Shown: in pieces, positions 26,901 through 35,526 of the stretch
How positions within the stretch are numbered: position 1 is the stretch's first letter
Layout of the letters: each line of letters opens with the position of its first letter
Source: Bacillota bacterium
GTDB lineage: Bacteria; Bacillota; Clostridia; Tissierellales; Tissierellaceae
Reading direction: 5' to 3'
Assembly (NCBI GenBank): GCA_023388495.1
Contig: JAEWGC010000044.1
Span: 1-64,000 of the forward strand
Length of the DNA stretch: 64,000 bases
The notes under the pieces: model-generated
What the model saw: the letters and a program-made list of their open reading frames with translations, nothing else
Databases searched by the model: none
Told to the model about the DNA's origin: nothing
Translations under genes and position numbers: made by a program

Positions 26901-27578
26901 TTATCCTCCTATCTTATATCCTACGTTTCTTATAGTTTGAATTATTTTACCAGTATCTCCAAGCTTTAATCTCAATGTTCTTATATGAACATCAACAGTT
27001 CTACTTTCTCCTTCAAAATCAGTTTCCCATACTTCACTCATTATTTTATCTCTAGATAAGACAATATTTTTGTTTCTAAGTAGATAATGAAGAAGTTCAA
27101 ATTCCTTAAAAGTGAGATTCACTTCTTTTCCATCTACAGTTACAATGCGTCTTTTTTCGTCTAAACAGAGATTATCTATAAATATTAAATTTTGTTTGTC
27201 TTCTAATCGAGTGCTACGGCGAAGAACAGCATTAACTCTAGATATTAATTCCATTACTCCAAAAGGCTTAGAAATATAATCATCAGCCCCCATATCAAGG
27301 CCTTTTACCTTGTCATATTCAGTGGCTTTTGCAGTAAGCATAATCACGGGTATATCTTTAGTAGAATGATTTTTTCTTATATTTGTAAGTATTTTATATC
27401 CATTATCACCAGGTAGCATTATGTCTAATATAATTAAATCTGGCAGTTTAGAATTAATTTCATTATATAATTCATCAGAACTTTCAAAGCCCTTAGCTTC
27501 AAATGCATTATTTTTTAATGCATAAATAACTAGTTCTCTAATACTCTCATCATCTTCCACACAGTAAATTAGTCCCAT
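26901..27578 (-). CDS. phoB: PhoB-type response regulator (OmpR family)
   Basis: A 225-residue regulator. The receiver domain has an acidic pocket (EDD at 8-10), phospho-acceptor Asp52 in LIILDIMLPG and the Lys in YISKPFG. The winged-helix DNA-binding domain spans about 130-225, with the OmpR pattern LRLKLGDTGKIIQTIRNVGYK. It is likely to bind the 11-bp-spaced Pho boxes upstream of pstS. Its 5' leader contains a closed stem-loop structure. Confidence 0.92.
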   Translation of the reverse strand: MGLIYCVEDDESIRELVIYALKNNAFEAKGFESSDELYNEINSKLPDLIILDIMLPGDNGYKILTNIRKNHSTKDIPVIMLTAKATEYDKVKGLDMGADDYISKPFGVMELISRVNAVLRRSTRLEDKQNLIFIDNLCLDEKRRIVTVDGKEVNLTFKEFELLHYLLRNKNIVLSRDKIMSEVWETDFEGESRTVDVHIRTLRLKLGDTGKIIQTIRNVGYKIGG

Positions 27579-27597
27579 AAAATCACTCCTTAATGCA

Positions 27598-27660
27598 ATT
27601 AATGGTAATACCCGCCGGTTACTTATGAATGCTGTTTATCCAAACTGCAAAACCATTAAT
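27598..27660 (-). other. Structured 5' leader of the phoBR mRNA
   Basis: ATTAATGGT (27598-27606) and ACCATTAAT (27652-27660) form a perfect 9-bp closing stem around a 45-base, locally GC-rich interior that includes ACCCGCCGGTTAC and a small GTTT/AAAC hairpin. It does not match any riboswitch class that I recognise. It may be a regulatory leader or a protein-binding site. Confidence 0.45.
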
Positions 27661-27692
27661 ATATTTAATTTAATTATATCACTAAATATAGT

Positions 27693-27733
27693 ATAAAACC
27701 AAAGAAGAATAAGCTATCCTCTTTGGTTTATTT
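27693..27733 (-). terminator. Terminator after phoU
   Basis: On the minus strand, AAACCAAAGAGG pairs with TTCTTTGGTTT around a loop, followed by TTTATAC. It starts right after the phoU stop codon and separates pst-phoU from phoBR. Confidence 0.75.
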
Positions 27734-28399
27734 TTAAGATTCAAATTGTTTATTATTTCTATAATGTTCTCCTGTGATGGAATAATAAACCCACTCTGCA
27801 ATATTTTCAGCATGATCACCAATTCTTTCTAGATATTTAGCTATCATAAGCAAGTCCACAGCTTGTTCACCATTTTCTACACTTTCTCGAATAAGTTCAA
27901 TTAATTCATTTTTTACAATATGAAATAATCCGTCAACTTCATCATCATAATCTATAACGTTTTTTACAAGCTCTAAGTCTTTTCTTACAAAGGCATCAAT
28001 ACTGTCCCTCACCATCTTTATTGTAGCTTTAGCCATTTGAGGAATATGATTAAGCTTTTTTATATATTTTTGTCCAACGAGCCTTATGGTTATTTCAGAA
28101 ATATCAGCGGCTTGGTCTCCAATTCTCTCCATATCCGTGATCATTTTTAATGCCGATGATATCATTCTTAAATCACTTGCTACAGGCTGCTGTTGAAGTA
28201 GAAGTTTTAGACATCTTCTTTCGATAGCCTTTTCTATATCATCTACTTCCTTGTCATTTTCTACAATTCTCTTAGCAAGTTCAGCATCTTGGTCTATAAG
28301 AGCAGTAACTGCGGCCTCTATTGAGCTTTCAACAATACTACCCATTTCTATAAGTTCTTCATTTAATAATTCCAATTCCTTATCAAATCTACTTCTCAT
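27734..28399 (-). CDS. phoU: Phosphate transport regulator PhoU
   Basis: A 221-residue all-helical protein of two PhoU repeats with the acidic metal-binding patterns RIGDQAADI (about 75-83) and RIGDHAENIAEW (about 193-204). PhoU connects the Pst transporter to the PhoR kinase and shuts down signalling when phosphate is plentiful. It is the last gene of the pstSCAB-phoU operon. The ATG at 28399 has GAGGTG six bases upstream. Confidence 0.95.
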   Translation of the reverse strand: MRSRFDKELELLNEELIEMGSIVESSIEAAVTALIDQDAELAKRIVENDKEVDDIEKAIERRCLKLLLQQQPVASDLRMISSALKMITDMERIGDQAADISEITIRLVGQKYIKKLNHIPQMAKATIKMVRDSIDAFVRKDLELVKNVIDYDDEVDGLFHIVKNELIELIRESVENGEQAVDLLMIAKYLERIGDHAENIAEWVYYSITGEHYRNNKQFES

Positions 28400-28479
28400 A
28401 TATATCACCTCGTTTTAATATTTCACAGTTTCGAAACACAAATCTATCTACTGGAAAGTTTCGTTGTGTTAGGTCATAA

Positions 28480-29247
28480 TTATCCAAATCTTCCTGTTAT
28501 ATAGTCTTCCGTACGTTTATCCTTAGGATTAGAGAATATACCATCAGTATCTCCAAACTCAATTAATTCCCCCGATAAGAAAAAAGCAGTTTTATCTGAA
28601 ACACGAGTTGCTTGTTGCATATTGTGAGTTACCATAACTATGGTATAACTATCTTTTAACTCTTGTACTAAATCTTCAATTTTGGCAGTAGATATGGGAT
28701 CAAGAGCAGACGTAGGCTCGTCTAGGAGTAAAACTTCTGGATCAACAGCTAAAGCCCTTGCTATACAGATTCTTTGTTGCTGACCACCAGACAATTCAAG
28801 GGCATTTTTCTTTAATCTATCCTTTACCTCATCCCATATGGCAGCATTTCGAAGACTTTTTTCTACAATTTCATCAAGGGTACTTCTTGATTTTACACCG
28901 TGAGTGCGAGGTCCAAAGGCAATATTATCATATATACTCATTGGGAAAGGATTTGGTTTTTGAAAAACCATACCTACACGTTTTCTTAAAATATTTACAT
29001 CTATATTGCCATTTCCATTACCGTTATTATATATGTTTTTTTCGTCTAATAGAACATTTCCCTCTATTCTGCACCCTTCTACTAAATCATTCATTCGATT
29101 AAGAGTTTTTAAGAATGTAGATTTACCACAACCAGATGGTCCAATAAAGGCAGTAATCAAATTTTTCTTTATATTTATATTTATATTTTTAAGAGCTTGA
29201 AAATCTCCATAATACAGGTCTAAATTTTCAACTACAATTTTATCCAT
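28480..29247 (-). CDS. pstB: Phosphate ABC transporter ATPase PstB
   Basis: A 255-residue ATPase with Walker A GPSGCGKST (about 36-44), the signature LSGGQQQR and Walker B VLLLDEPTSALDP. The sequence VFQKPNPFPMSIYDNIAFG is characteristic of PstB. It drives high-affinity phosphate import with PstA and PstC. Its start overlaps the end of pstA by 8 bases. Confidence 0.97.
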   Translation of the reverse strand: MDKIVVENLDLYYGDFQALKNININIKKNLITAFIGPSGCGKSTFLKTLNRMNDLVEGCRIEGNVLLDEKNIYNNGNGNGNIDVNILRKRVGMVFQKPNPFPMSIYDNIAFGPRTHGVKSRSTLDEIVEKSLRNAAIWDEVKDRLKKNALELSGGQQQRICIARALAVDPEVLLLDEPTSALDPISTAKIEDLVQELKDSYTIVMVTHNMQQATRVSDKTAFFLSGELIEFGDTDGIFSNPKDKRTEDYITGRFG

Positions 29248-30067
29248 TCAAATCACCTTTCTGTAATTTATTAGCTATTAAGGATGATAATCCATTGATT
29301 CCTATTACAACAATTAAAAGTATTACTGCAGTTGCATATGCTTGGTTAGTATATAATCCTTCACTGGAAAGAGAGTACATGTGAATAGCTAATGTTCTAC
29401 CAGATGAAAATAGATTCTTTGGTATTTGAGGCACCGTACCAGCAGTGTATATTAGTGCTGCAGTTTCTCCTACAATTCTACCTATTGCGAGGATAATGCC
29501 GGAAGATATTCCAGGCATAGCCGTAGGCAAAACTATTTTAAATATAGTTCGGAGTTTTCCGGCTCCTAATCCAAAGCTAGCTTCCCTTAGGGTATTAGGT
29601 ACTGCTAGAAGGGCTTCCTCTGTTGCTCTAATTATAAGAGGGAGGATCATAATAGAAAGAGTAAAAGCCCCAGCAGCCATTGAGAAGCTCCAACCCAGAG
29701 TTGTTACAAAGAATAATAACCCAAACAAACCATATACAATGGAGGGGATTCCTGATAGGGTTTCTGTTGTTAGTCTTATAATCTCAACTAGTTTATTACC
29801 ACTCTTCGCATATTCAATAAGATAAAATCCAGTAAATACTCCGATAGGACAAGAGATTAATAAGGCCAAAAATGTCATCATAAGAGTAGTGATAATAGCT
29901 GGAAATAAGGAAACATTTTCCGTAGTATATTCTAAAGCAAATAAGGAGGGCTTTATATAAGGAACTCCCTTAATCAATATATAACCAATTATAATAAATA
30001 ATATGGAGAATGTTGCAAAAGCTGAAAACATAACAAGTCCCTTAATTAATTTACTTAATCTATTCAA
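29240..30067 (-). CDS. pstA: Phosphate ABC transporter permease PstA
   Basis: A 275-residue permease with six expected membrane helices. The EAA-type loop that contacts PstB includes EALLAVPNTLREASFGLGAGKLRTI (within about 150-175). A conserved GIPSIVYGLFGLLFF segment lies near 110-124. It forms the channel with PstC, is immediately downstream of pstC, and overlaps pstB by 8 bases. Confidence 0.95.
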   Translation of the reverse strand: MNRLSKLIKGLVMFSAFATFSILFIIIGYILIKGVPYIKPSLFALEYTTENVSLFPAIITTLMMTFLALLISCPIGVFTGFYLIEYAKSGNKLVEIIRLTTETLSGIPSIVYGLFGLLFFVTTLGWSFSMAAGAFTLSIMILPLIIRATEEALLAVPNTLREASFGLGAGKLRTIFKIVLPTAMPGISSGIILAIGRIVGETAALIYTAGTVPQIPKNLFSSGRTLAIHMYSLSSEGLYTNQAYATAVILLIVVIGINGLSSLIANKLQKGDLNG

Positions 30068-30925
30068 TTAGCTCACCTTCCTTTTCAACACAGAAAATAG
30101 TCCATTTATAAGTAGTATAAATACAAATAATACTACTCCAGTTGCAATTAATGCTTCTCTATGAAGTTCAGCCGCATATCCCATTTCTATTACAATATTG
30201 GCAGTTAGGGTACGTATTCCCTTTAGTATTCCCTTAGGCATACGGGCTTGATTTCCAGCTACCATGATTACTGCCATGGTCTCTCCTATGGCTCTACCAA
30301 TACCGAGAACTATGGATGATAGTATTCCTGATTTGGCTGCGGGTAGCATTGCGAAAAATACTGAATACTCATGAGTAGCCCCTAGAGCTACAGCCCCTTC
30401 ATAATAGCTTGTTGGTATTGCTCTAATAGCTGCCTCTGAAAGTCCTATAATAGTTGGTAAAATCATTATGCCTAGAAGCGTAGAAGCTGTTAATATACTA
30501 GAACCTGTACCACCAAATAACTGTCTAGTTAAAGGCACTAATACAACTAGACCAAAAAAACCATATATAATGGAAGGAATTCCTGCCATTAGATTTACTG
30601 CGGGCTTTAAAAACTTATAAAGTTTCTTTGGACAAAACTTTGCTAGATATATAGCAGTTAAAATACCGATAGGTACACCTAAGATTATGGCACCAGCAGT
30701 TACATAAATGCTACCAACAATCATAGGAAATATTCCAAAGGAAGGTGGAATATTTGAAGGAGACCAGTCTTTACCAAGTAGGAAATTAAAAACTCCAATT
30801 TTTCCTATGGCAGGTATTCCATTAACAAACATAAAGTAACATATTAAGATTACTGATATTATAGAGAAAGAAGCGGAGATAAAAAATATTATCTCCATAA
30901 ATTTTTCAAAGAATTTTTTTTTCAT
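30068..30925 (-). CDS. pstC: Phosphate ABC transporter permease PstC
   Basis: A 285-residue permease with six expected membrane helices. It carries the conserved MAGIPSIIYGFFGLVVL segment (near 125-140), the loop AIRAIPTSYYEGAVALGATHEYS and the GRAIGETMAVIMVAGN motif. It partners PstA. The order pstS-pstC-pstA-pstB-phoU is the standard one. It lies 16 bases after pstS. Confidence 0.95.
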   Translation of the reverse strand: MKKKFFEKFMEIIFFISASFSIISVILICYFMFVNGIPAIGKIGVFNFLLGKDWSPSNIPPSFGIFPMIVGSIYVTAGAIILGVPIGILTAIYLAKFCPKKLYKFLKPAVNLMAGIPSIIYGFFGLVVLVPLTRQLFGGTGSSILTASTLLGIMILPTIIGLSEAAIRAIPTSYYEGAVALGATHEYSVFFAMLPAAKSGILSSIVLGIGRAIGETMAVIMVAGNQARMPKGILKGIRTLTANIVIEMGYAAELHREALIATGVVLFVFILLINGLFSVLKRKVS

Positions 30926-30941
30926 TTAATCACCTGCTTAT

Positions 30942-31838
30942 CTATTTAATGTCGCTCCAGTTAATAAGTTCGCCTATAAATACATTCTTTATATTCTCCA
31001 AAGATATATCTGTTAAGGGATTTGCTGGATGAGTAATTACTGCGATACCATCTAATGCTATAGCTATATCCTTAAGTTCTGTTTTTTCACTGTCTTTCAA
31101 GGCTCTTGAAGCCATTCCTATATCAGCAGTACCATCTATGGCAGCTTGCATACCTGCTGATGAGTCAGATTGTTGTACTTCAATTTGAGCGTTTGGATTA
31201 ATTGCAAGATAAGCTTCTCTAAGTTTTTCCATAACTGGCGTAACAGATGAAGAACCTGCCACAACGATTTTACCAGTTGGTTTAGAGCCATTATATGGAA
31301 TAGCATTATCCTCTACAGCTATATAGCTCTTTGAAACAACTTCTTGTCCTTCTTTACTCATTATAAAATCTATAAAGTCTCCAGCTACTTCAGAAATTTC
31401 TCCTTTTGTTGCTATATTAAAAGGTCTAGCTATTTTATAGCTACCATTTTTAATATTTTCAGTAGTAGGAGCTATACCATCTACATTTAATGCTTTTACT
31501 GTATCGTTAAGTGATCCTGTTGAAACATAGCCTATTGCATATTCATCTCCAGCAACTGTTGTAAGAACAGTATCTGTTTTCATTTGAGTAATAGCCTCTT
31601 TTGTAGTCCTATCAACTTTATTGCCATTTCCATCTTTTTCTTCTACTCCAGTTAATTCTACAAAGGCTCCTCTTGTACCAGAACCTTCTTCTCTAGTAAC
31701 TACTACGATTTCTTTTGAAAGGTCGAATTTATTAGTATCTATACCTGCATTTTCTCCGCCTTGATTATTTGATTTACATCCTACAATAAGTGACGCTACT
31801 AAAACAAATGATAATACTAAAGTAATTATTTTTTTCAC
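30942..31838 (-). CDS. pstS: Phosphate-binding lipoprotein PstS, circularly permuted
   Basis: A 298-residue lipoprotein. Residues 1-20 are a signal peptide with lipobox LIVGC (Cys21). The mature part has both lobes of a PstS fold but in reversed order. Residues 42-178 carry what is normally the second half (IVVVTREEGSGTRGAF, IGYVSTGSL, MSKEGQEVV). Residues 188-298 carry what is normally the first half (GKIVVAGSSSVTPVMEKL, GTADIGMASRALK, IFIGELINW-type ending). The protein stops exactly where the first half would run into the second. Phosphate-binding Ser/Thr/Arg motifs are kept in both parts. It is the first gene of the operon, behind Pho boxes. Confidence 0.95.
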   Translation of the reverse strand: MKKIITLVLSFVLVASLIVGCKSNNQGGENAGIDTNKFDLSKEIVVVTREEGSGTRGAFVELTGVEEKDGNGNKVDRTTKEAITQMKTDTVLTTVAGDEYAIGYVSTGSLNDTVKALNVDGIAPTTENIKNGSYKIARPFNIATKGEISEVAGDFIDFIMSKEGQEVVSKSYIAVEDNAIPYNGSKPTGKIVVAGSSSVTPVMEKLREAYLAINPNAQIEVQQSDSSAGMQAAIDGTADIGMASRALKDSEKTELKDIAIALDGIAVITHPANPLTDISLENIKNVFIGELINWSDIK

Positions 31839-31886
31839 TTTATTTCCTCCCTTTATTTTACTATTTGCTTTCAGTATATATGGAGA

Positions 31887-31929
31887 ATGTTAAATCTATT
31901 GTTATGATAATGTAAAATCTATGTAAAAT
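31887..31929 (-). promoter_or_regulatory. Array of four Pho boxes upstream of pstS
   Basis: On the minus strand, TTTTACAT, TTTTACAT, ATAACA and TTTAACAT repeats begin 11 bp apart (plus-strand anchors at about 31888, 31899, 31910 and 31921). The 11-bp phase and the TTWACA core are those of PhoB/PhoP binding sites. Confidence 0.8.
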
Positions 31930-32109
31930 TAATTATTACATTATATTAATGTTAATTATTCAATGGGAAAGATATATTTTTTTCCTTAGATTTGAGGGTA
32001 ATTTTGCTATGAAGGTCTATTATGAACGTTGAAGTATATGATATACTAATAAATTAAGTGATAGACTTGGTGTCAAGTAAAATTAAAATATTTAGAGGTG
32101 AGATATAAA

Positions 32110-34017
32110 ATGTCGGGAATATACAATTATGATGAAGTAATAATTAGATCACATGAAAGATGTATTAAATATGGCATAAAAAAAAGTATAACTTCACCTA
32201 AAAAGATATTTAAAGGCAAAGAACTCAGGATATTATTAGAAGAAAATAACAAATTGATAAAAATCGCTAGACCTTTTATGAAAATACTATATGATTTTTT
32301 AAAGGGGTCAGGATTTTCAATTTATCTTACTGATAAGGAGGGCAGAGTTCTTACTATAATAGGAGATAAAGATATAATAATTGATCAAGCGAAGGTAGGA
32401 ATTATTGTTGGCTCAGATATGAGTGAGAAGAGTGCAGGTACTAATGCTATAGGTACAGCCCTTTATGAAAATTGTTCAGTTCAAATTTCAGGAGAAAATC
32501 ATTTTATAACAGCATTTCATATTTGGACTTGTTCTGCTGCGATTATTCATAATGAAGATGGAGATATTATAGGATGTCTTAATTTAACAGGACGACGCCA
32601 ATTAGCACATCCTCACACATTAGGGCTCGTGGTTGCAGCAGTAAAATCTATCGAAAATCATGTTAAGGTTGAAAAAACTCAAAATGAGTTATTTAAAGTT
32701 AATAGATATTTATATACCGTTATGGATTCAATGAATCTAGGAATTTTTACGGCAGACACTAACGGGGTAATAATAGCTATAAATAATAGTTTATGTAATA
32801 TGTTGAATATAAAAGAAGAAGAGATAATTAAAAAAAATGCAGATAGTCTTCTAGCTAACTGGGAATATATACTAGATGAGCTTATAAGAGGAAATACTTA
32901 TGAAAACAAGGAAACTATATATCATGGCAATGAAAAAAAGAACAGGTTTGATATAAGTGTCTATCCTATAAAAAACCAAAATAATGATATAACAGGTACA
33001 GTAGTAATATTTAAGGATATTCAAAATGTATATAATTTGGTAAACAAGTATACAGGGATGTCTGCTACCTATACTTTTGATGATATAGTAGGGAAAAGTA
33101 AAGAACTATTAAAATTAAAAGAACAGGCAAAAAATATATCTCATAGTCCTTCCACGGTTCTTATCCAAGGTGAGAGTGGAACAGGAAAAGAATTAATTGC
33201 TCAGTCAATCCACAATAACAGTAATAGGAGAAATAATAGTTTTGTAGCAATAAATTGTGGAGCAATACCTAAAAGTCTCATTGAAAGTGAGCTATTTGGG
33301 TATGAAGAAGGTGCTTTTACTGGTGCCAAAAGAGGAGGGCATCCAGGAAAATTTGAGCTTGCCAGTGGTGGTACTTTGTTTTTAGATGAAATAGGGGAAA
33401 TGCCTTTAGATATGCAGGTAAGCCTTCTAAGGGTGCTGCAAGAAGGTTGTGTTACTAGGTTAGGAGGAAATAAATGTACTATTACAGATGTAAGAATAAT
33501 TGCATCTACAAATAAAGATTTAAAGAAAGAAGTAACTAAGGGTACATTTCGTAAAGATTTGTATTATAGATTGAGTGTAATTCCCATACATGTACCACCA
33601 CTAAGAGAAAGAGATGGAGATATAGAATTGCTTATAAAACATTTCTTGAAAATTAAAGCTATTAAATTAGGCAAACCAATACCAAAGATTAGACATGATA
33701 TATATCAAAAGCTTATAGGCTATAATTGGCCTGGAAATGTTAGGGAAATGGAGAATTGCATAGAAAATATTGTAAATATGGATGGAAACACTTCTTTTAG
33801 TTTTGATGGCCCAAATTTAGAACATAAACAATATGATAATTTTACAAATGAGTTAGAATACAATATGTGTTCCTTGGAGGAATGGGAGAAAAAGGCTATA
33901 TTGAATTGTCTTGAAAAATGTAACGGAAATATTACCAAAGCCGCTAAAATTTTGGGGGTAAATAGGAGTACATTGCATTCTAAAATAAATAAGTATAAGA
34001 AAAGTACAAGCTTTTAA
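32110..34017 (+). CDS. AcoR-like sigma-54 activator (GAF-PAS-AAA-Fis)
   Basis: A 635-residue enhancer-binding protein. A GAF-type sensor lies at about 55-185 (EKSAGTNAIGTAL is typical of AcoR relatives), a PAS domain at 198-310, and the AAA+ domain has Walker A GESGTGKE (354-361) and GAFTGA (401-406). A Fis helix-turn-helix ends the protein (NGNITKAAKILGVNRSTLH near 610-628). It lies just upstream of an alcohol dehydrogenase gene that has a -24/-12 promoter, so it probably activates it in response to an alcohol, ketone or redox cue. The ATG at 32110 follows AGAGGTGAG; an earlier GTG lies inside that site. Confidence 0.9.
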   Translation: MSGIYNYDEVIIRSHERCIKYGIKKSITSPKKIFKGKELRILLEENNKLIKIARPFMKILYDFLKGSGFSIYLTDKEGRVLTIIGDKDIIIDQAKVGIIVGSDMSEKSAGTNAIGTALYENCSVQISGENHFITAFHIWTCSAAIIHNEDGDIIGCLNLTGRRQLAHPHTLGLVVAAVKSIENHVKVEKTQNELFKVNRYLYTVMDSMNLGIFTADTNGVIIAINNSLCNMLNIKEEEIIKKNADSLLANWEYILDELIRGNTYENKETIYHGNEKKNRFDISVYPIKNQNNDITGTVVIFKDIQNVYNLVNKYTGMSATYTFDDIVGKSKELLKLKEQAKNISHSPSTVLIQGESGTGKELIAQSIHNNSNRRNNSFVAINCGAIPKSLIESELFGYEEGAFTGAKRGGHPGKFELASGGTLFLDEIGEMPLDMQVSLLRVLQEGCVTRLGGNKCTITDVRIIASTNKDLKKEVTKGTFRKDLYYRLSVIPIHVPPLRERDGDIELLIKHFLKIKAIKLGKPIPKIRHDIYQKLIGYNWPGNVREMENCIENIVNMDGNTSFSFDGPNLEHKQYDNFTNELEYNMCSLEEWEKKAILNCLEKCNGNITKAAKILGVNRSTLHSKINKYKKSTSF

Positions 34018-34090
34018 CGGTTAATCATGGATAATAAGTATTGATTAATAATATATTGTCAATTTAAAATTAAATAATAGTATAAAAACA

Positions 34091-34157
34091 AAACAGTGTT
34101 GTAAAAAACGACAACAATCTATCAAAGGTAGTTGTTTTTTGCGACACTGTTTTTATG
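34091..34157 (+). promoter_or_regulatory. Paired dyads / large hairpin: candidate UAS and activator-gene terminator
   Basis: TGTTGTAAAAAACGACA (34097-34113) and GTTGTTTTTTGCGACA (34131-34146, reverse orientation) are two versions of one motif, TGTYG-Y-A5-6-CRAC. Together they form a long imperfect hairpin (AAACAGTGTT against GACACTGTTT at its base) with T residues after it. The region could end the activator mRNA and also serve as the double upstream activating site for the sigma-54 promoter about 70-120 bp away. Confidence 0.6.
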
Positions 34158-34214
34158 AAATAAATTATTATACTATAAAACGTGTAAATTCAATGTGTTT
34201 TGATTAAAAAAACT

Positions 34215-34230
34215 TTGGCATAGGAATTGC
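34215..34230 (+). promoter_or_regulatory. Sigma-54 (-24/-12) promoter of the alcohol dehydrogenase gene
   Basis: TTGGCATAGGAATTGC has the invariant GG and GC at correct spacing. It lies 68 bp before the dehydrogenase start. Confidence 0.85.
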
Positions 34231-34297
34231 GTATTATTAATTATAGTTATATATGATTGATAAACATATAACTATAATTTAAAAATAGGAGGTTATC

Positions 34298-35365
34298 ATG
34301 AAAATTAAAGGGTTAGCAATGTTAGGGATTGGAAAGATTGGTTGGATTGAAAAAGAAGCTCCAAAATGTGGTCCTTTAGATGCTTTGGTGAGACCTATTG
34401 TTGTAGCACCATGTACATCTGATATCCATACAGTATGGGAAGGTGCCATTGGTGAGCGTACTGATATGATATTGGGGCATGAAGCAATTGGTGAAGTTAT
34501 GGAGGTTGGTGAATTAGTAAAAGACTTCAAGAAAGGTGATAAGGTAATCGTTCCTGCAATTACTCCCGATTGGGGTGATATAAATTCTCAAAGAGGATTT
34601 CCTATGCATTCAGGCGGTGCTCTTGGAGGATGGAAATTTTCCAACTTTAAAGATGGTGTTTTTGCTGAGTTATTTCATGTTAATGAAGCTGATGCAAATT
34701 TAGCACTTCTCCCTGATGGAATTGATCCAGTGTCTGCTGTTATGCTTACCGACATGACAACAACAGGTTTTCATGCTGCTGAACTTGCAGAAGTAAAACT
34801 GGGTGATACTGTTTGTGTTATTGGCATAGGTCCTGTGGGTTTAAATGCTGTTATGGGTGCAAACTTAATGGGTGCTTCCCACATTTATGCCGTTGGATCA
34901 CGTCCAGATTGTATAAGAGTTGCAAGAGAATATGGTGCAACTGAAATTATTAACTACAAACAAGGAGATATAGTTGAACAGGTTGTTACAAAGACAAAGG
35001 GATGTGGCGTTGATAAAGTTCTTATTGCTGGGGGCGATGTAGATACATTTGATCAGGCTATAAAAATGCTTAAACCAGGTGGAATTATTGGTAGCGTTAA
35101 CTATCTTGGCTCAGGTGAATTTATAAAAATACCAAGAGTTGAGTGGGCAGTTGGTATGGGGCACAAGAGAATAGATGGAGGGTTAACTCCAGGTGGACGT
35201 AATAGAATGGAAAAACTTGCTTCCTTAGTTGAGGTTGGAAAGTATGATCCAAGTCAACTTATTACTCATAAGTTTGAAGGTTTTGATAAAATTGAGGATG
35301 CTCTTTTGCTGATGAAAGATAAACCTTCTGATCTTATTAAACCTGTAGTAGTTATTAAATGGTAA
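34298..35365 (+). CDS. Zinc-dependent secondary alcohol dehydrogenase, NADP(H)-type
   Basis: A 355-residue medium-chain dehydrogenase closely resembling the isopropanol/2-butanol dehydrogenases of Clostridium beijerinckii and Thermoanaerobacter. Zinc ligands lie in PCTSDIHTV (Cys near 38) and GHEAIGE (His near 60), with the downstream DMTTTGFHAAEL Asp near 150. The Rossmann motif GIGPVGL is near 176, and GSRP after it provides the Ser/Arg that in relatives bind the NADP 2'-phosphate. The C-terminal DALLLMKDKPSDLIKPVV is nearly invariant in this subfamily. It probably reduces short ketones or aldehydes or oxidises secondary alcohols. It is monocistronic behind a sigma-54 promoter. Confidence 0.92.
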   Translation: MKIKGLAMLGIGKIGWIEKEAPKCGPLDALVRPIVVAPCTSDIHTVWEGAIGERTDMILGHEAIGEVMEVGELVKDFKKGDKVIVPAITPDWGDINSQRGFPMHSGGALGGWKFSNFKDGVFAELFHVNEADANLALLPDGIDPVSAVMLTDMTTTGFHAAELAEVKLGDTVCVIGIGPVGLNAVMGANLMGASHIYAVGSRPDCIRVAREYGATEIINYKQGDIVEQVVTKTKGCGVDKVLIAGGDVDTFDQAIKMLKPGGIIGSVNYLGSGEFIKIPRVEWAVGMGHKRIDGGLTPGGRNRMEKLASLVEVGKYDPSQLITHKFEGFDKIEDALLLMKDKPSDLIKPVVVIKW

Positions 35366-35424
35366 GACTTACTATTGCTAGTTAGCAAAATCTGGGTTAA
35401 TATGAAATAATTATATAAGTTTTT

Positions 35425-35461
35425 ATCGCCATGACTCAATTTTGTGATGGCGATTTCATTT
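35425..35461 (+). terminator. Terminator-like hairpin after the alcohol dehydrogenase gene
   Basis: ATCGCCAT and ATGGCGAT form an 8-bp GC-containing stem around a 14-base loop, followed by TTCATTTTG. Confidence 0.65.
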
Positions 35462-35526
35462 TGTTGAGGTAAACAAAAAAAGTAAAGAATAGAAAATAAG
35501 AATGAAATAAAATCTTTTAATTCTCC

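Noticed and set aside
27598..27660. c-di-GMP, purine or other known riboswitch before phoB
   Set aside because: I could not match the conserved core of any class I know, so it is recorded only as an unidentified structured leader.
29445..29825. Plus-strand frame of 126 codons across pstA
   Set aside because: It is antisense to a clear PstA permease, and its composition mirrors the hydrophobic helices of the real gene.
30942..31838. PstS as a truncated or misassembled gene
   Set aside because: The lipobox, both halves of the binding fold, the Pho boxes and the normal pstC spacing are all present. The unusual order is explained better by circular permutation than by sequence error.
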